64,000 nucleotides of DNA from Chitinophaga niabensis (GCF_900129465.1 NZ_FSRA01000001.1:2668482-2732481); one strand, 5' to 3'. Positions 33,342-44,800 are shown, counted from the stretch's first letter. Made by a program: numbers and translations. Notes: generated from the letters alone by a model not told the origin.

Positions 33342-35117
33342 ATGACGACAGGAAAAATATTCAACTATACACTCACGCTGCTGTTGCTGTTATCAGCCAG
33401 CTCCTGTGACCTGAATGAAGTGCCGGTAGACACTGCCACCAATGAAGCGGTGTTCGGTTCTGAAAGCGGCCTGGAATTATATTCCAACTCGTTCTATGAC
33501 CTGCTCCCCAATACGGATGTAGGCGTATTCCAGGATGACGATAATTCAGACCTCGTAGCCCGGAACGGCGTAGACAACTACCTGGCACCAAACGCCCTTT
33601 CTCCTATCACCAGCTCCGGCTGGTCCTGGACGGACCTGCGCAACATCAATTACTTCATTGAAAACGCAGAAAAGAGTAAAGTATCCACCAAAGGGCATTT
33701 CCTTGGCGTAGCACGCTTTTTCCGCGCCCTGTTCTACTACGAGAAAGTAAAAAGGTTCGGCGATGTACCCTGGATCGATAAACCGATAGACATCACCGAC
33801 ACGGCAAAGCTGAAAGCGCCACGCGATAACAGGTTTGATGTGATGGACAAAGTGCTGGCAGACCTCAACTATGCGATAGAAAACATCACGCTGACTGCCG
33901 ACCCAAGCTGCACACGCATCACCAAAAATGTGGCCCGCGCTTACAAAACACGCATCTGCCTGTTCGAAGCATCGTTGCGTAAATATCATACGAGCTATAA
34001 CAAGCAAGCCACTGCCGATGCCTGGTTTGAGGAAGTAGTGAAAGAAGCAAACGCTATCACTGGTTTTACATTGCACGCAGGCGCTACACCGGACAGGGGA
34101 TACCGCGAGCTGTTCATTGCGAAATCTGCATTCGCAGACGAGACGATCCTTTCCGTAGCACTGAGCAGCAGTCTCCAGGTATTCAGCTCGGCAAACCGCC
34201 GGTTCATCAGCCCAACGTATGGTAACCGCCCCAGCCTTACACGCCGTTTTATCAATACTTACCTCAACCTGGATGGTACCCCCTTCACCAGCAATGCAGG
34301 ATATGCCACAACACCTTTCGTGGATGAAGTGAAAAATCGTGATCTCCGCCTCAAACAAACGATCCGCCTGGGAGATTACCGTAGAACAGAAAACGGTTCG
34401 CCTGTTGTTGCGCCACCGAATTTCAGCCAGACCTATACCGGTTATCAGCCTATCAAATGGTGCTATGACGAACGTTTCCCCTTCGACGATGAAAGCCGTA
34501 ACGACAATGCACATATTGTTATGCGCTGGGCAGAAGTGTTGCTCAACAAAGCAGAAGCACTCGCTGAGCTGAACAGGATGACAGCTGCGGACTGGGCTGC
34601 CACCATCGGTGCGCTGCGCAAAAGAGCGGGCATTACTGGTGTTACACTTACAACAGTGCCTGCAGTTCCGGATCCTTACATGGTTACGTTCTTCGCCAAC
34701 AAGTTCACCAATCCCGTATTGCTGGAAGTACTTCGTGAAAGAGGTGTGGAACTGATCTTCGAGGGCCTTCGTCCGGATGATCTGAGGCGCTGGAAGCTGG
34801 GTGAATTGTTCCAGAGTGCCCCTATGAATGGAATGTATGTTCCTGCATTGGGCGAATATGATCTGAATGGAGATGGTACCAAGGATGTATATTTCTACCA
34901 GGGTACCAAACCACCTTCCACCACACCCGGTATTGCATTTGTGGATGTAAGCCCTTCCACTGCTGTGGGACGTTTACAACTCTCTAATGGTACATCAGGT
35001 GAAGTGATGTGGAATCCCGGGCAGCGTCAATGGATTGATGCCAAATATTTGTATCCGATCCCGCAGGCTGTGCGGGACAGGAATCCGGCCCTGGGGCAGA
35101 ATCCGGGTTGGCAATAG
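33342..35117 (+). CDS. RagB/SusD family nutrient-binding lipoprotein
   Basis: A 591-residue surface lipoprotein and partner of the preceding SusC. The signal peptide ends in a SSC lipobox (LLSASSCDLNE), followed by the SusD tetratricopeptide-like helical fold (LGVARFFRALFYYEKVKRFGDVPW). The C-terminal half has VMRWAEVLLNKAEALAELN, LRERGVELIFEGLRPDDLRRW and the end block YLYPIPQAVRDRNPALGQNPGW. A strong hairpin terminator follows, so this SusCD pair is a two-gene transcript with no enzyme of its own. Confidence 0.95.
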   Translation: MTTGKIFNYTLTLLLLLSASSCDLNEVPVDTATNEAVFGSESGLELYSNSFYDLLPNTDVGVFQDDDNSDLVARNGVDNYLAPNALSPITSSGWSWTDLRNINYFIENAEKSKVSTKGHFLGVARFFRALFYYEKVKRFGDVPWIDKPIDITDTAKLKAPRDNRFDVMDKVLADLNYAIENITLTADPSCTRITKNVARAYKTRICLFEASLRKYHTSYNKQATADAWFEEVVKEANAITGFTLHAGATPDRGYRELFIAKSAFADETILSVALSSSLQVFSSANRRFISPTYGNRPSLTRRFINTYLNLDGTPFTSNAGYATTPFVDEVKNRDLRLKQTIRLGDYRRTENGSPVVAPPNFSQTYTGYQPIKWCYDERFPFDDESRNDNAHIVMRWAEVLLNKAEALAELNRMTAADWAATIGALRKRAGITGVTLTTVPAVPDPYMVTFFANKFTNPVLLEVLRERGVELIFEGLRPDDLRRWKLGELFQSAPMNGMYVPALGEYDLNGDGTKDVYFYQGTKPPSTTPGIAFVDVSPSTAVGRLQLSNGTSGEVMWNPGQRQWIDAKYLYPIPQAVRDRNPALGQNPGWQ

Positions 35118-35132
35118 ATGATCACACACTAT

Positions 35133-35172
35133 AAAAAAGAGCGCTGCTGTTAATAGCAGCGCTCTTTTTTTA
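35133..35172 (+). terminator. Terminator after the first SusCD pair
   Basis: AAAAAGAGCGCTGCT pairs with AGCAGCGCTCTTTTT around GTTAAT and ends in a T-run. It is nearly the same element as the one at 47347. Confidence 0.9.
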
Positions 35173-35311
35173 TTTCAGACTAACAGCCGGTTTTTGAATG
35201 AGCTTTCAAAATCGCTGCGTATGGTTTTATGATCTGCCATATGGAAGACTTGCAAAATATAAAAATAACCCAAGGGAATTTTTCTAAATTGCTGTAGCAA
35301 AACACCATGTT

Positions 35312-35866
35312 GTGAATACTATAGCTGCTTTGAAACAAGGTAACCTTTTGGTATTTAATGAATTATACTATTCCTGGCACCAAAGGATCTACTATTTCAT
35401 TCTTCGGAAAACAAAGTCTTCTTTCATCGCAGAGGAGGTGACACAACTTACCTTCATCAAGTTCTGGAACTACCGGGAAAGCCTGTCAGACAATCTTGAT
35501 GCACATCTGCAGCTCTTCCGGATTGCCCGTACCACCCTGATCGATTTCCTCCGTAAGGAAACCGTATATAAAGAAAAGGTGATCCACATCATAGACCGGT
35601 ACACGCTGCCATCAGAAGAACTCTGGGGCAAACTGGCCGAAAAGGAGTTACAGCACAAACTCGCCCATGCCCTGGAAGAAATGCCCCCCATGCGCCGTAA
35701 GGTGTTTGAAATGAGCCGCTTTAAAGGTATGAGCCACCAACAGATCGCGCAGGAGCTTTCCCTATCGTCCAGAACAGTAGAAGCACATATTTTCCAGGCC
35801 ATTAAGCAGATCAAACATTATTTCGGCCTGCTCCTGCCCCTCCTGGCCTGGCTTTTCCCGTTCTGA
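35312..35866 (+). CDS. ECF RNA polymerase sigma-70 factor
   Basis: A 184-residue ECF sigma factor of the Bacteroidota SusC-linked type. Region 2 is near residues 10-75 (YYSWHQRIYYFILRKT, EEVTQLTFIKFWNYRE) and region 4 near 120-170 (LEEMPPMRRKVFEMSRFKGMSHQQIAQELSLSSRTVEAH). The tail HYFGLLLPLLAWLFPF is hydrophobic. The start is a GTG; the ATG five bases upstream is out of frame and stops at once. The FecR anti-sigma gene follows 72 bases later. The pair probably activates the second SusC operon when its SusC signals. Confidence 0.85.
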   Translation: MNTIAALKQGNLLVFNELYYSWHQRIYYFILRKTKSSFIAEEVTQLTFIKFWNYRESLSDNLDAHLQLFRIARTTLIDFLRKETVYKEKVIHIIDRYTLPSEELWGKLAEKELQHKLAHALEEMPPMRRKVFEMSRFKGMSHQQIAQELSLSSRTVEAHIFQAIKQIKHYFGLLLPLLAWLFPF

Positions 35867-35938
35867 AAATATTTTTTTGCCCGGACTAAGTAGTCTGCCC
35901 CTCACAAACGTATTACTTATCTATCAGCCGTACACAAC

Positions 35939-36973
35939 ATGATAAATGATGAATTACTGACACGGTTCTTTAATGATCAATGCACTCCTGAAGAAGCCCG
36001 TGAGGTAGCCACGTACCTGCAGGAACACCCGGAGGTGCTGGAGAAATATTTGCCGGAAGAAGAATTTTTGCAATTACGGGAGAACAACGATCTTCCAGAA
36101 ACTGTTTCCCAACAGTGGCTGAAAAATATTCATCAGCAAACAGTATTGGCCAATAGCCGTACCAAATGGGCTAAACGGCTGGCCATCGCCGCAGTAACAA
36201 CCGGCGTGCTGGTTGCAGGCGCGCTGCTGCTGGTAAACCGCAATGATAAAAAAGCAGTAAACATTACCGGCGAAACAGCAGTCACCATTCCGGCCGAACA
36301 ACAGGAACGGCAGGAAAATACCGGCAGCAAAGCCATGACCGTTGCATTACCGGACGGTTCCGTAGTACAGCTGCAACCAACAGCCAGCATAGTATATAAT
36401 AAACAGTTCAGAGAAAACAGGACCATATACCTGACAGGAGAAGCAGATTTTACAGTAGCAGCCGATCAACTACATCCCTTCGTTGTGTATAGCAGCGAAC
36501 TATCCACCACCGTTCTGGGTACCTTTTTTCATGTGAAGGCTATTCCCGGGGAAGACATGATCACCGTTCGGCTAAACACCGGTAAAGTATTGGTACAGGG
36601 CGTCACTGATAAAAAGACAGTGCTCACTCCCGGCAAGGAGCTTCGTTATTACCGCAAAACCGGGAAAACCGTTGTAGCCAACTTCAATACCACGGGCACG
36701 GACATACTGGTAAAAGCAGGAAACAATGGAGACAGCCATGCCAAGCCCGACTGGTATAAGTTTAACAATCAACCAATGGCACAGGTACTCGATCAGCTGA
36801 GTAACTATTACGGCGTAGCCATCTATTATTATCCATCAGATGTGACGGAGATCTATTTTGATGGCAAATTTGAAAAGACAGATTCACTGGAGAAGATCCT
36901 GACCGACTTAACACTTCCCAATAATCTGAAGCTCATCCGAAACGACAGCGGATTTATTATTAAAAAGAAATAA
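35939..36973 (+). CDS. FecR family anti-sigma factor
   Basis: A 344-residue inner-membrane anti-sigma factor. The N-terminal cytoplasmic part (1-80) would bind the sigma factor. A single membrane helix follows at about 82-102 (LAIAAVTTGVLVAGALLLV), then the FecR domain at about 125-240 (ALPDGSVVQLQPTASIVY, VLGTFFHVKAIPGEDMITV) and a C-terminal DUF4974 domain from about 270 (FNNQPMAQVLDQLSNYYGV). The gene sits between the sigma factor and SusC genes, the usual order for trans-envelope regulation. Confidence 0.92.
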   Translation: MINDELLTRFFNDQCTPEEAREVATYLQEHPEVLEKYLPEEEFLQLRENNDLPETVSQQWLKNIHQQTVLANSRTKWAKRLAIAAVTTGVLVAGALLLVNRNDKKAVNITGETAVTIPAEQQERQENTGSKAMTVALPDGSVVQLQPTASIVYNKQFRENRTIYLTGEADFTVAADQLHPFVVYSSELSTTVLGTFFHVKAIPGEDMITVRLNTGKVLVQGVTDKKTVLTPGKELRYYRKTGKTVVANFNTTGTDILVKAGNNGDSHAKPDWYKFNNQPMAQVLDQLSNYYGVAIYYYPSDVTEIYFDGKFEKTDSLEKILTDLTLPNNLKLIRNDSGFIIKKK

Positions 36974-37003
36974 TTCAAGACTATATCGCTCTATTCCTAA
37001 AAA

Positions 37004-37035
37004 GGCGCAAAGACGCCAGGGGCTTACTATGCCCC
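37004..37035 (+). other. Two tandem small hairpins before the second susC
   Basis: GGCG-caaaga-CGCC (37004-37017) is followed at once by GGGGC-ttactat-GCCCC (37019-37035). They lie between the FecR stop and the SusC start, with no T-run. They could modulate read-through or protect the 5' end of the SusC message. Confidence 0.4.
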
Positions 37036-37058
37036 GCATTATAAAATAAATTTCAGTT

Positions 37059-40000
37059 ATGAAGATGTTCTATCGACCAAATTGGCTCCTGCTGCTATGC
37101 ACATTGCTATCAGGTGTTTCCATGTTCACACAGGCACAAGTCCGCATGCAGGTAACCGGCACCGTCCGTACAGATGAGGGGGAGCTCCTGCCCAATGCCT
37201 CCGTTGTGGCGCTGAATGAAAAAACAAAATATTCTGCCGGTGTTATTACAGACAGCAACGGCGTATTCCGTTTTTCCGGGTTACCACAGGATGGCAAATA
37301 TTTACTCAGTGTTTCTTACATGGGCTTTGAAACACAACAGTTCAGCAATGTTCAGCTTAAACCGGGCGCCACATTAACGTACTCTGTACGCCTCGTGAAA
37401 ACGGTATCTGCCCTGAACGACATTGTGGTGATCGGTTACGGCACTGCCCGGAAAAAAGATGTAGTCGGCGCTTTCAATGTGATATCGGTGAAAGAAGCCG
37501 GTGCAGTAAATGCCACCAATCCTTCTCAATTGCTCATCGGTAAAGCTGCCGGTGTACAGGTGCTGCAAAGCAGCGGCGCAGCAGGTGCAGATGCACAGAT
37601 CATCATCCGCGGTACCGGTAGCTTTACTGACATCAATCCGCTGTATGTGATAGATGGTATCCAGGGCACCAAAAACCTTTTTAATACCATCAATCCCCAG
37701 GATATAGAAAGCATAACGGTTCTCAAGGATGCTTCTTCCACTGCTATCTACGGCTCCGCCGCCGCCAATGGTGTGGTGATCATCACCACCAAAAAAGGAA
37801 AGGCCGGCCCGCCCCGTGTTAGCTTTACTTCACAATGGGGCATAGCTAAAGCCTGGAAGCAACTGGACCTGCTGAATGCAGCGCAGTATGTGGATGCGTT
37901 GAAAGACCTGGCCGCCACCAAAAATGCCGTGCTGCCCGCCAAATTTAATACCCCCGCCGTATTAAAGGACAGCACTGACTGGCAGGATGCTATTTTCCGC
38001 AATGCCCTTGTATCTGAAAACGATCTGAACATCAGCGGCGGTGGTGAAAAAGTGAACTACTCCATCTCTGCCACCTATATCAATCAACAGGCCATCTTAA
38101 CCGATGCTACCAACAAAAGGTTCCAGGCGCGTGTGGGCCTTGAAGAAACCCTGGGCCGCTTCCGGTTTACGCAAAACCTGATATTCAGGCAGTATGTGGG
38201 CAATGGTAACTATGCCAATATCATCAATGCTATTCAGTACGCACCCTATAAACCAGTTTTGGATCCGTCTATACAGGGAGGATATTCAATCCTCTCCAAC
38301 ATAGACGACTATAGCAATGCCAGCAATCCCCTGCAGGATATTGCCATGAGGAGCCAAACAAGCAAATCGCTGGCCTTTTTCCCACAGCTGTCTGCTGAAG
38401 TGCGGATCATAGATGGACTGAAATTCCGTTCACAGTTTGCCGCAGAAGTGAATTCCAGCCGGAGCAACAGTTACCAGAAACAATACCAGTCCTCCAACTT
38501 CCTGAACCAGGCCCGCCAATCCACGCTCGTTTTTTCGGAGAACGCTTATTACATGCTGGAAAACTATTTGTCTTACGACAAAGTATTGGGCAATCACCAG
38601 TTCTCTTTGATCGCAGGGCAAAGCTATATAGATCCCGGGCAAACCAACGGTTCCGGCATCAGGGGTACCGGTCAGCCGAACGATAATATTACCAATGTTA
38701 CGGTAGCTTCTTCCCAGGCTGTTACCAGCGGTTATTCCAACTATGCCCGTCCTTCCCTGATCTCTTATTATGGCCGGCTCAACTATACCTTTGATGATAA
38801 ATACATCCTGTCTGCCAGCTATCGCAGGGATGGTGCTTCCAACTTCGGCGCTAATAACCGCTTTGGTAATTTTGCCGCAGGAGGTTTATCATGGCGCTTT
38901 TCAGAAGAAGGGTTTATCAAAAAAGCACTCCCTGTACTGAGCGATGGAAAGCTGAGTGTAAGCTGGGGGCAAACCGGTAACAACAATATTCCCAACTTCC
39001 TGAACACCGCCAGAACATACCAGGGTACACCTGCAGGCGCACTCGTATATTCCTTTGGCAGCACGGAAACATTTGTATCCGGTACTACGATCACTACTGT
39101 AAGCAATCCTGATCTGAAATGGGAGAAGACCAACCAGACAGATATAGGCATCGACCTGGTATTTCTAAATAACCGCCTCACGGTAGAAGCCGATTGGTAT
39201 GACCGTAAAAGTACCGGGCTGCTGGTTACCACCATGCTGCCCGCCAGTATTGGTGTGAGCCCCACCGGCGCGCAACCAAGGAAAACGGTCAATGCTGCAG
39301 ATGCACGAAATAAAGGCTTTGAACTCACCATTGGTTATAAGGATAAGATCAACAATAATTTCAGCTTTAACGTAAGTGTAAACGGATCTGTCAACCACAA
39401 CGAAGTACTGTCTTTAGGAGACCAGTTTTCCGCGCCTATACAGGCAGGTGCCTTCACCCCTGTGCCGGCTACTACCTATACTGCTGCCGGTTATGCTATT
39501 GGTTCCTTTTATGGCTATCGCTTAGATCATGTAGCTAAAGATGCAGCAGAAGTAGCAGCGCTTGATGAGGCAGCCGCAAAGAAAACAGGCAGGCCTAATG
39601 CTAAATACCAGGATGGACTATTACCGGGAGACTTTATCTATAAAGACATTGACGGTGATGGTGTAGTAACTGCAAAGGACCAGGAAATATTAGGCAATGC
39701 TATTCCAAAATATATCTATGGCATCAATGCCGGTATAACATATAAGAACTTTGACCTCAACCTGGTGTTATCCGGTATCAGCGGATTGAAACTCCTCAAC
39801 GGCTTAAAATTAAATACCAGTGCTATGGCCACCGGTCATAATGCATCTACCGAGCTCCTTAACAGGTGGCGCAAACCCGGTGATGTAGCGGCTTTACCCA
39901 GGCTGGGCCAGAATACCACCGGCAACGGTAACCTCCGCCCATCAGATTGGTGGCTGGAAGATGGCAGTTACCTGCGTTTGAGGAACATTACCATTGGCTA

Positions 40001-40211
40001 CAGCGCTCCCTCAACCATGTTAAGCAATATCACCAAAGGCACTGTTAAATCACTCCGCATTTATGTGGCTGCGCAAAACCTGGTCACCCTCACTAATTAT
40101 ACCGGGTACGATCCGGAAGTAGTAGGTGACTACATTTTTGCGCGTGGTATTGACCTGGGCCAGGTGCCGCAGCCAAGAACACTCCTGGCAGGTATTCAAT
40201 TAGGGTTTTAA
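37059..40211 (+). CDS. SusC/RagA family TonB-dependent outer-membrane transporter
   Basis: A 1050-residue SusC protein, different from the first copy. It has an export signal (about 1-28), a carboxypeptidase-D-like domain (VTGTVRTDEGELLPNASVVAL), a plug beginning IVVIGYGTARKKDVVGAFNVI with VLKDASSTAIYGSAAANGV, and a barrel to LLAGIQLGF. It lacks the extra N-terminal STN domain, so signalling to the FecR pair next door is possible but not typical. It heads an operon with a SusD gene and the large GH74-like gene. Confidence 0.95.
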   Translation: MKMFYRPNWLLLLCTLLSGVSMFTQAQVRMQVTGTVRTDEGELLPNASVVALNEKTKYSAGVITDSNGVFRFSGLPQDGKYLLSVSYMGFETQQFSNVQLKPGATLTYSVRLVKTVSALNDIVVIGYGTARKKDVVGAFNVISVKEAGAVNATNPSQLLIGKAAGVQVLQSSGAAGADAQIIIRGTGSFTDINPLYVIDGIQGTKNLFNTINPQDIESITVLKDASSTAIYGSAAANGVVIITTKKGKAGPPRVSFTSQWGIAKAWKQLDLLNAAQYVDALKDLAATKNAVLPAKFNTPAVLKDSTDWQDAIFRNALVSENDLNISGGGEKVNYSISATYINQQAILTDATNKRFQARVGLEETLGRFRFTQNLIFRQYVGNGNYANIINAIQYAPYKPVLDPSIQGGYSILSNIDDYSNASNPLQDIAMRSQTSKSLAFFPQLSAEVRIIDGLKFRSQFAAEVNSSRSNSYQKQYQSSNFLNQARQSTLVFSENAYYMLENYLSYDKVLGNHQFSLIAGQSYIDPGQTNGSGIRGTGQPNDNITNVTVASSQAVTSGYSNYARPSLISYYGRLNYTFDDKYILSASYRRDGASNFGANNRFGNFAAGGLSWRFSEEGFIKKALPVLSDGKLSVSWGQTGNNNIPNFLNTARTYQGTPAGALVYSFGSTETFVSGTTITTVSNPDLKWEKTNQTDIGIDLVFLNNRLTVEADWYDRKSTGLLVTTMLPASIGVSPTGAQPRKTVNAADARNKGFELTIGYKDKINNNFSFNVSVNGSVNHNEVLSLGDQFSAPIQAGAFTPVPATTYTAAGYAIGSFYGYRLDHVAKDAAEVAALDEAAAKKTGRPNAKYQDGLLPGDFIYKDIDGDGVVTAKDQEILGNAIPKYIYGINAGITYKNFDLNLVLSGISGLKLLNGLKLNTSAMATGHNASTELLNRWRKPGDVAALPRLGQNTTGNGNLRPSDWWLEDGSYLRLRNITIGYSAPSTMLSNITKGTVKSLRIYVAAQNLVTLTNYTGYDPEVVGDYIFARGIDLGQVPQPRTLLAGIQLGF

Positions 40212-40228
40212 TTGTTAAAAACGATCTT

Positions 40229-41833
40229 ATGAAGAAGTATATATATCAATTGCTGATGATAGCTGTGCTGATGAGCATTGCACCTGGATGTAAGAAATCG
40301 CGCCTGGACCTGGTAGATCAGAGCGCCTATGCGTATGAAACTTATTTTAATAATATCACCGCGCTGAACCAGGCCACCATTGCCAGTTACGCCACATTGC
40401 TCCATCCCGGGCTATGGGCCAGGGAGTACTACTATATTTTTGATCTGATGGGGCACGATGCCAAACGCGCCAGCTTTTTGCTGGGTGCAGAACAGGAACT
40501 GGGCGATTACAGCTTTGGTACCAACAATGCCAATCTTAGCTCGTTATGGGGCTCCCTGTACCGGATGATCTTCAGGACCAACCTGGTGATAGACCGGGCC
40601 GCTGCCTGGAACCCTACCGCTACCGTGGATCGCGCCAAGCTGAACCAGTACCTCGCGGAAGTAAAGTTCCTGCGTGCGTATGCTTACTTTCACCTGGTAG
40701 TATTATGGGGGGATGTGCCGCTGTACACCGACTATCAAACCACGCTTAATAACAATTATTTACCCCGCACTGCCGCTGCCGATGTGTGGAAGCAAATAGA
40801 AAAAGACCTTACAGAAGCACAGGCTACAGCGGAATTACCGGTGGTATACCCCGCCGCGGAATTGGGCAGAGCTACCAAAGGTGCCGTAACGGCCCTGCTT
40901 GGCAAGGTATACCTGTACCAGAAAAAATGGGCCGCTGCACAAACGGAACTCGAAAAACTGATGGGGGCACCATACACCTACAAACTTGATCCTTCCTATG
41001 ACAATGTTTTCAGTACCACCAATCAGAACACGCCTGAAAATATTTTCCAGATCATGAACCAGCAGTGGACAGACTGGGCCATTGGTTCTCCCTATTATAT
41101 GTTCGGCAACGGTGCGGAACAGGTAGGTAAACAAACACACAGCGGTCGTGCCATGGAGTATGGTTTTAACGATAACTGGAAGAATGTATATATCAGTAAC
41201 GCGGCCGTTAAAGCATTCACTTATACCCATCCTGCCACCGGCCTGCCCTATACAGATCCCCGTGCCAAATCCACCTTCTACGGCACCGTTGCTACCGGCG
41301 GTGAAACCGTTTTCTGCCAGCAATGCCCTACCGGACCAAAAGCGTATCCTTTTGATGCCGCCGATCCACAAGGAGATTATCGCTGGAAGAAATACGAGTA
41401 TTACCATCTCGTGGAAAAATACGGCGATCCTAAAAGCCCTATCAACGGACAGGTGATCCGCCTCGCAGATGTGATGCTGATGCTGGCCGAAGCACAGATC
41501 CAGCAAAACAATACAGGCAATGCACCACTGGCGCTGATAGACAGTGTTCGTTCCCGCTCCGGCGCATTTTTATATACCAGCCTGGGCGATAAAACAAATG
41601 CCATGAACATACTCATGCGTGAAAGGCAACTGGAATTATGCGGTGAACAATCCCGTTATTTCGATCTGCTGCGCTGGGGTATCATCAAACAAACCATCAA
41701 TGCAGAAAAGGCTGCTGAACCAGGAACAGGTACGCAACCTTTCCAGGATAAACATCTTCTATTCCCCATTCCTGATGCAGAAAAAAACTATAATCCTAAC
41801 GTAGCCAAAGCCGTCAAAAACGGATGGAATTAA
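40229..41833 (+). CDS. RagB/SusD family nutrient-binding lipoprotein
   Basis: A 534-residue surface lipoprotein and partner of the second SusC, starting 17 bases after its stop. The signal peptide ends with a lipobox near MSIAPGC, and the mature protein begins CKKSRLDL. The core is the SusD helical fold (AEVKFLRAYAYFHLVVLWGDVPLYTD), with ADVMLMLAEAQIQQNN and RERQLELCGEQSRYFDLLRWG in the C-terminal half, ending LFPIPDAEKNYNPN. A 57-base gap separates it from the next gene. Confidence 0.94.
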   Translation: MKKYIYQLLMIAVLMSIAPGCKKSRLDLVDQSAYAYETYFNNITALNQATIASYATLLHPGLWAREYYYIFDLMGHDAKRASFLLGAEQELGDYSFGTNNANLSSLWGSLYRMIFRTNLVIDRAAAWNPTATVDRAKLNQYLAEVKFLRAYAYFHLVVLWGDVPLYTDYQTTLNNNYLPRTAAADVWKQIEKDLTEAQATAELPVVYPAAELGRATKGAVTALLGKVYLYQKKWAAAQTELEKLMGAPYTYKLDPSYDNVFSTTNQNTPENIFQIMNQQWTDWAIGSPYYMFGNGAEQVGKQTHSGRAMEYGFNDNWKNVYISNAAVKAFTYTHPATGLPYTDPRAKSTFYGTVATGGETVFCQQCPTGPKAYPFDAADPQGDYRWKKYEYYHLVEKYGDPKSPINGQVIRLADVMLMLAEAQIQQNNTGNAPLALIDSVRSRSGAFLYTSLGDKTNAMNILMRERQLELCGEQSRYFDLLRWGIIKQTINAEKAAEPGTGTQPFQDKHLLFPIPDAEKNYNPNVAKAVKNGWN

Positions 41834-41890
41834 TCAAAGACACAGCATGATGTATCAGGGATAGTTCAATATAATCCTAAATAATTCCAC

Positions 41891-44800
41891 ATGAAAAAGA
41901 TTTGCTACACCCTATTACTCGCCATTTTTTACATGGCGGCCTCACAGGGAGTGCGCGCACAAACCTATACCTGGAACCAGGTTCGGATAGGTGGCTCCGG
42001 CGCCATCCCCTCTTTTGTGGCGCACCCGCTGGTACCCGATCTTTATTTCATCACCACAGATGTAGGCACTCCCTACCGTTGGAATAAAGACCTGCAGAAG
42101 TGGGAGCACTTAATGTTATTCAAAAAGATACCGCTCAACTACTGGAGCTGGGAGTTTCACCAGCGTTGCGGCAGCATTGCCATAGACCCCAGCGATTCAA
42201 CCGGTAACATCCTTTATGCCACGGTAGAGAACGGTGCTGGTTCCGGGCCCGGTAAAGGCTCCAGCACGGTAGGTACCATTATGAAAAGTACTGACAGGGG
42301 TGATACCTGGACGGACCTTAATGTTCCTATCGCCGTGCACCCGAACAGCACACAATCATTCGGCGATCGTATACAGGTAGATCCTGCCAACAGTAATCAT
42401 GTGTGGGTTGTAACAGACGCGCATGGTGCTTTAAAAACGCAAAATGCAGGTACCAGCTGGACGCAGGTAAGCAACATCACTACACCGGGCTATTGTTCTT
42501 TTATTCTTTTCGATAAAAGCTCCGGCACTGTTACTGTAAACAGCCAGACGGTTACTAAACGGATCTATATCGGCCGGCAGGCAGGTGTATACGCATCGGA
42601 AGACGGCGGGCTTTCTTTCACGCTGATGAGCAACAGCCCTGCATACCCCATCCGTGCCACGATCCACGCGGATGGAACGCTGTACATATCTGCCGGAACC
42701 GAGAACCAGGAAAAGGGTGTTTACAAGTATAAGAACGGCAGCTGGCAGAACATCTCTCCCGTAACTTTAGAACCCGATCCTGATCCGAATAAAAACGACA
42801 GGTTCTTCATTAAAGTTGCAGTAAATCCTGCCAATTCAGATCATATCATTGTAGGTACCCGCGGCACCTGGCAAAAGGACCCTTATTATATTTCAACACA
42901 TGGCGGCGCACCCGGCACCTACTCACCGGGGCAGATCACACGTGATAATACAGAAGCGCCACATTCGAAGAATGATGGTGTACCATTCAACGCACCGGGC
43001 CATAATTCCTATGGTTTCCACTGGGACCCTTTTTATCCCAACCGCGTGTGGTTAAATGATATGCTGGACGTACTTTCCACAGATAACATCTTTGCAACCC
43101 CTACCAACTGGAAGATACGCGTAGTAGGTTTGGAAGAGATCATGGTAACCGGTCCGCTGGTAGCTCCTCCCAGCGGCAAGAACCTGCTGCTCTCCGTTAC
43201 TGCGGATGTGGGTGGCGCACATCACCGCTCTCTTACGGAGCCCCTGAACCAGGGTAATGTGGCCAATACTGCTTTGTTCACCAATATCTTCAACGCTTTT
43301 AACATGACGGGCGTAGCCTTCCAGTACAACGATCCTGAGTTTGTTGTACGCGTTGGCTGCGACGGCCCGGCCACTAACGAAGTGGCTTATTCGCGTGCAG
43401 GTTACTCTACCAATGGCGGAGATACCTATACCCTCTTCCCCCAATCACCCGGTATACGCGGGCGTGTAGCCGTGTCCGCTAACCGCAGGAATATACTCTG
43501 GCTTACGCAAATGGATGGTAACAGTCCCGGTAATGTGTACTGGTCAGAAAACCTGGGCACCAGCTGGCAAAAGTCCACCGGCGTTTCTGCCGGCATCTTA
43601 CCTGCAGGCCCGCAGTGGAACCTGTACCCCGGGCAAAATCACCTCGCAGCAGATAAAGTGAACGGTGATTATTTCTATATCTGGGACCGCGGTTCTTTTT
43701 ATGTAAGTTCCGATGGCGGAAAGTCATTCGTGAAAACAGATGCCACAGGCCTTACAGCCAATGCAGGCAGCAACCCGAACGGTTCAGCTTATGCCACCAC
43801 TTCCAATGTTGAAGTAACACCCGGGAAAACCGGCGATGTGTGGATTGCCTTTCACAATGAATCCTATCCGCAATTCAGCGGGCTCTTCCATACAACAGAT
43901 ACAGGTAAAACATTCAGCAAAGTAGGGGGTGAAGATTTCAAGCCCAAATGGATAGCTGCAGCCATGTCCGACACAACAGTGAATGCGCACCTTGCGCTGT
44001 ATGTGACCAGCCAGGCTATTCCCATCAATGGCATTAACTACGGCGCTTTCCGTTCAGACGATACCGGGCGTACCTGGACCACCATTTTAGACAGGTTGCC
44101 GGGCGTAGCACCGAATATTACGGCAGACAATAAAGGAAGGATGTTTATTTCCGCTCACGGGAACGGTATCTTTTTTGGTACCCCTGTAGCGGGCCCCGTT
44201 CAGTCCGTGGAAATTATCAATCCTGCATCGGACACACTGGTGAAAGGATATACCACTAAACTGAATTTTAAGCTCACACCCGCCTACCCCACTAACCCGG
44301 CCATTGTATGGAGCTCTTCCGATACCACCATCGCAAAAGTGGACCAGTTCGGGAAAGTGAGCGGCATCAACACCGGTAATGCCACCATCACCATTACATC
44401 GGTCGATGGCGGGAAAACGGATACACATCCGGTTGTTGTGGTCCCTCCTACTATATCCACGGGCATTACGATAGACAGTGTTGTTTATGGCACCATGAAT
44501 ACACCTAAGCAACTCAGCTTTGCCGTTGTGCCTGCCAATACGACCAACAAAACACTCACCTGGTCTGTGGCCGATGGTACCATTGCGGGTGTGGATGCAA
44601 ATGGTGTGGTCACGGGCCTGAAGCTGGGTACCACCACGCTCACGATTGCTGCAGCAGACGGTGGCTTTAGCAAAACTGTGCAGTTGACTGTGAACACCAT
44701 TGTGACAGCGATCAATGCCGGCACTAATGCAAACCCGCCAACACCTTACCAGGCTACCACTATCGGCCAGTATGTACCCGAAGGCGCGGCCAACACCGCC

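Noticed and set aside
33546..34514. A 322-codon minus-strand frame inside the susD gene
   Set aside because: It lies antisense to a clear SusD protein and has no family pattern.
37059..40211. SusC with an STN signalling domain for FecR
   Set aside because: After the signal peptide the chain goes straight into the carboxypeptidase-D-like domain; no STN segment is seen.
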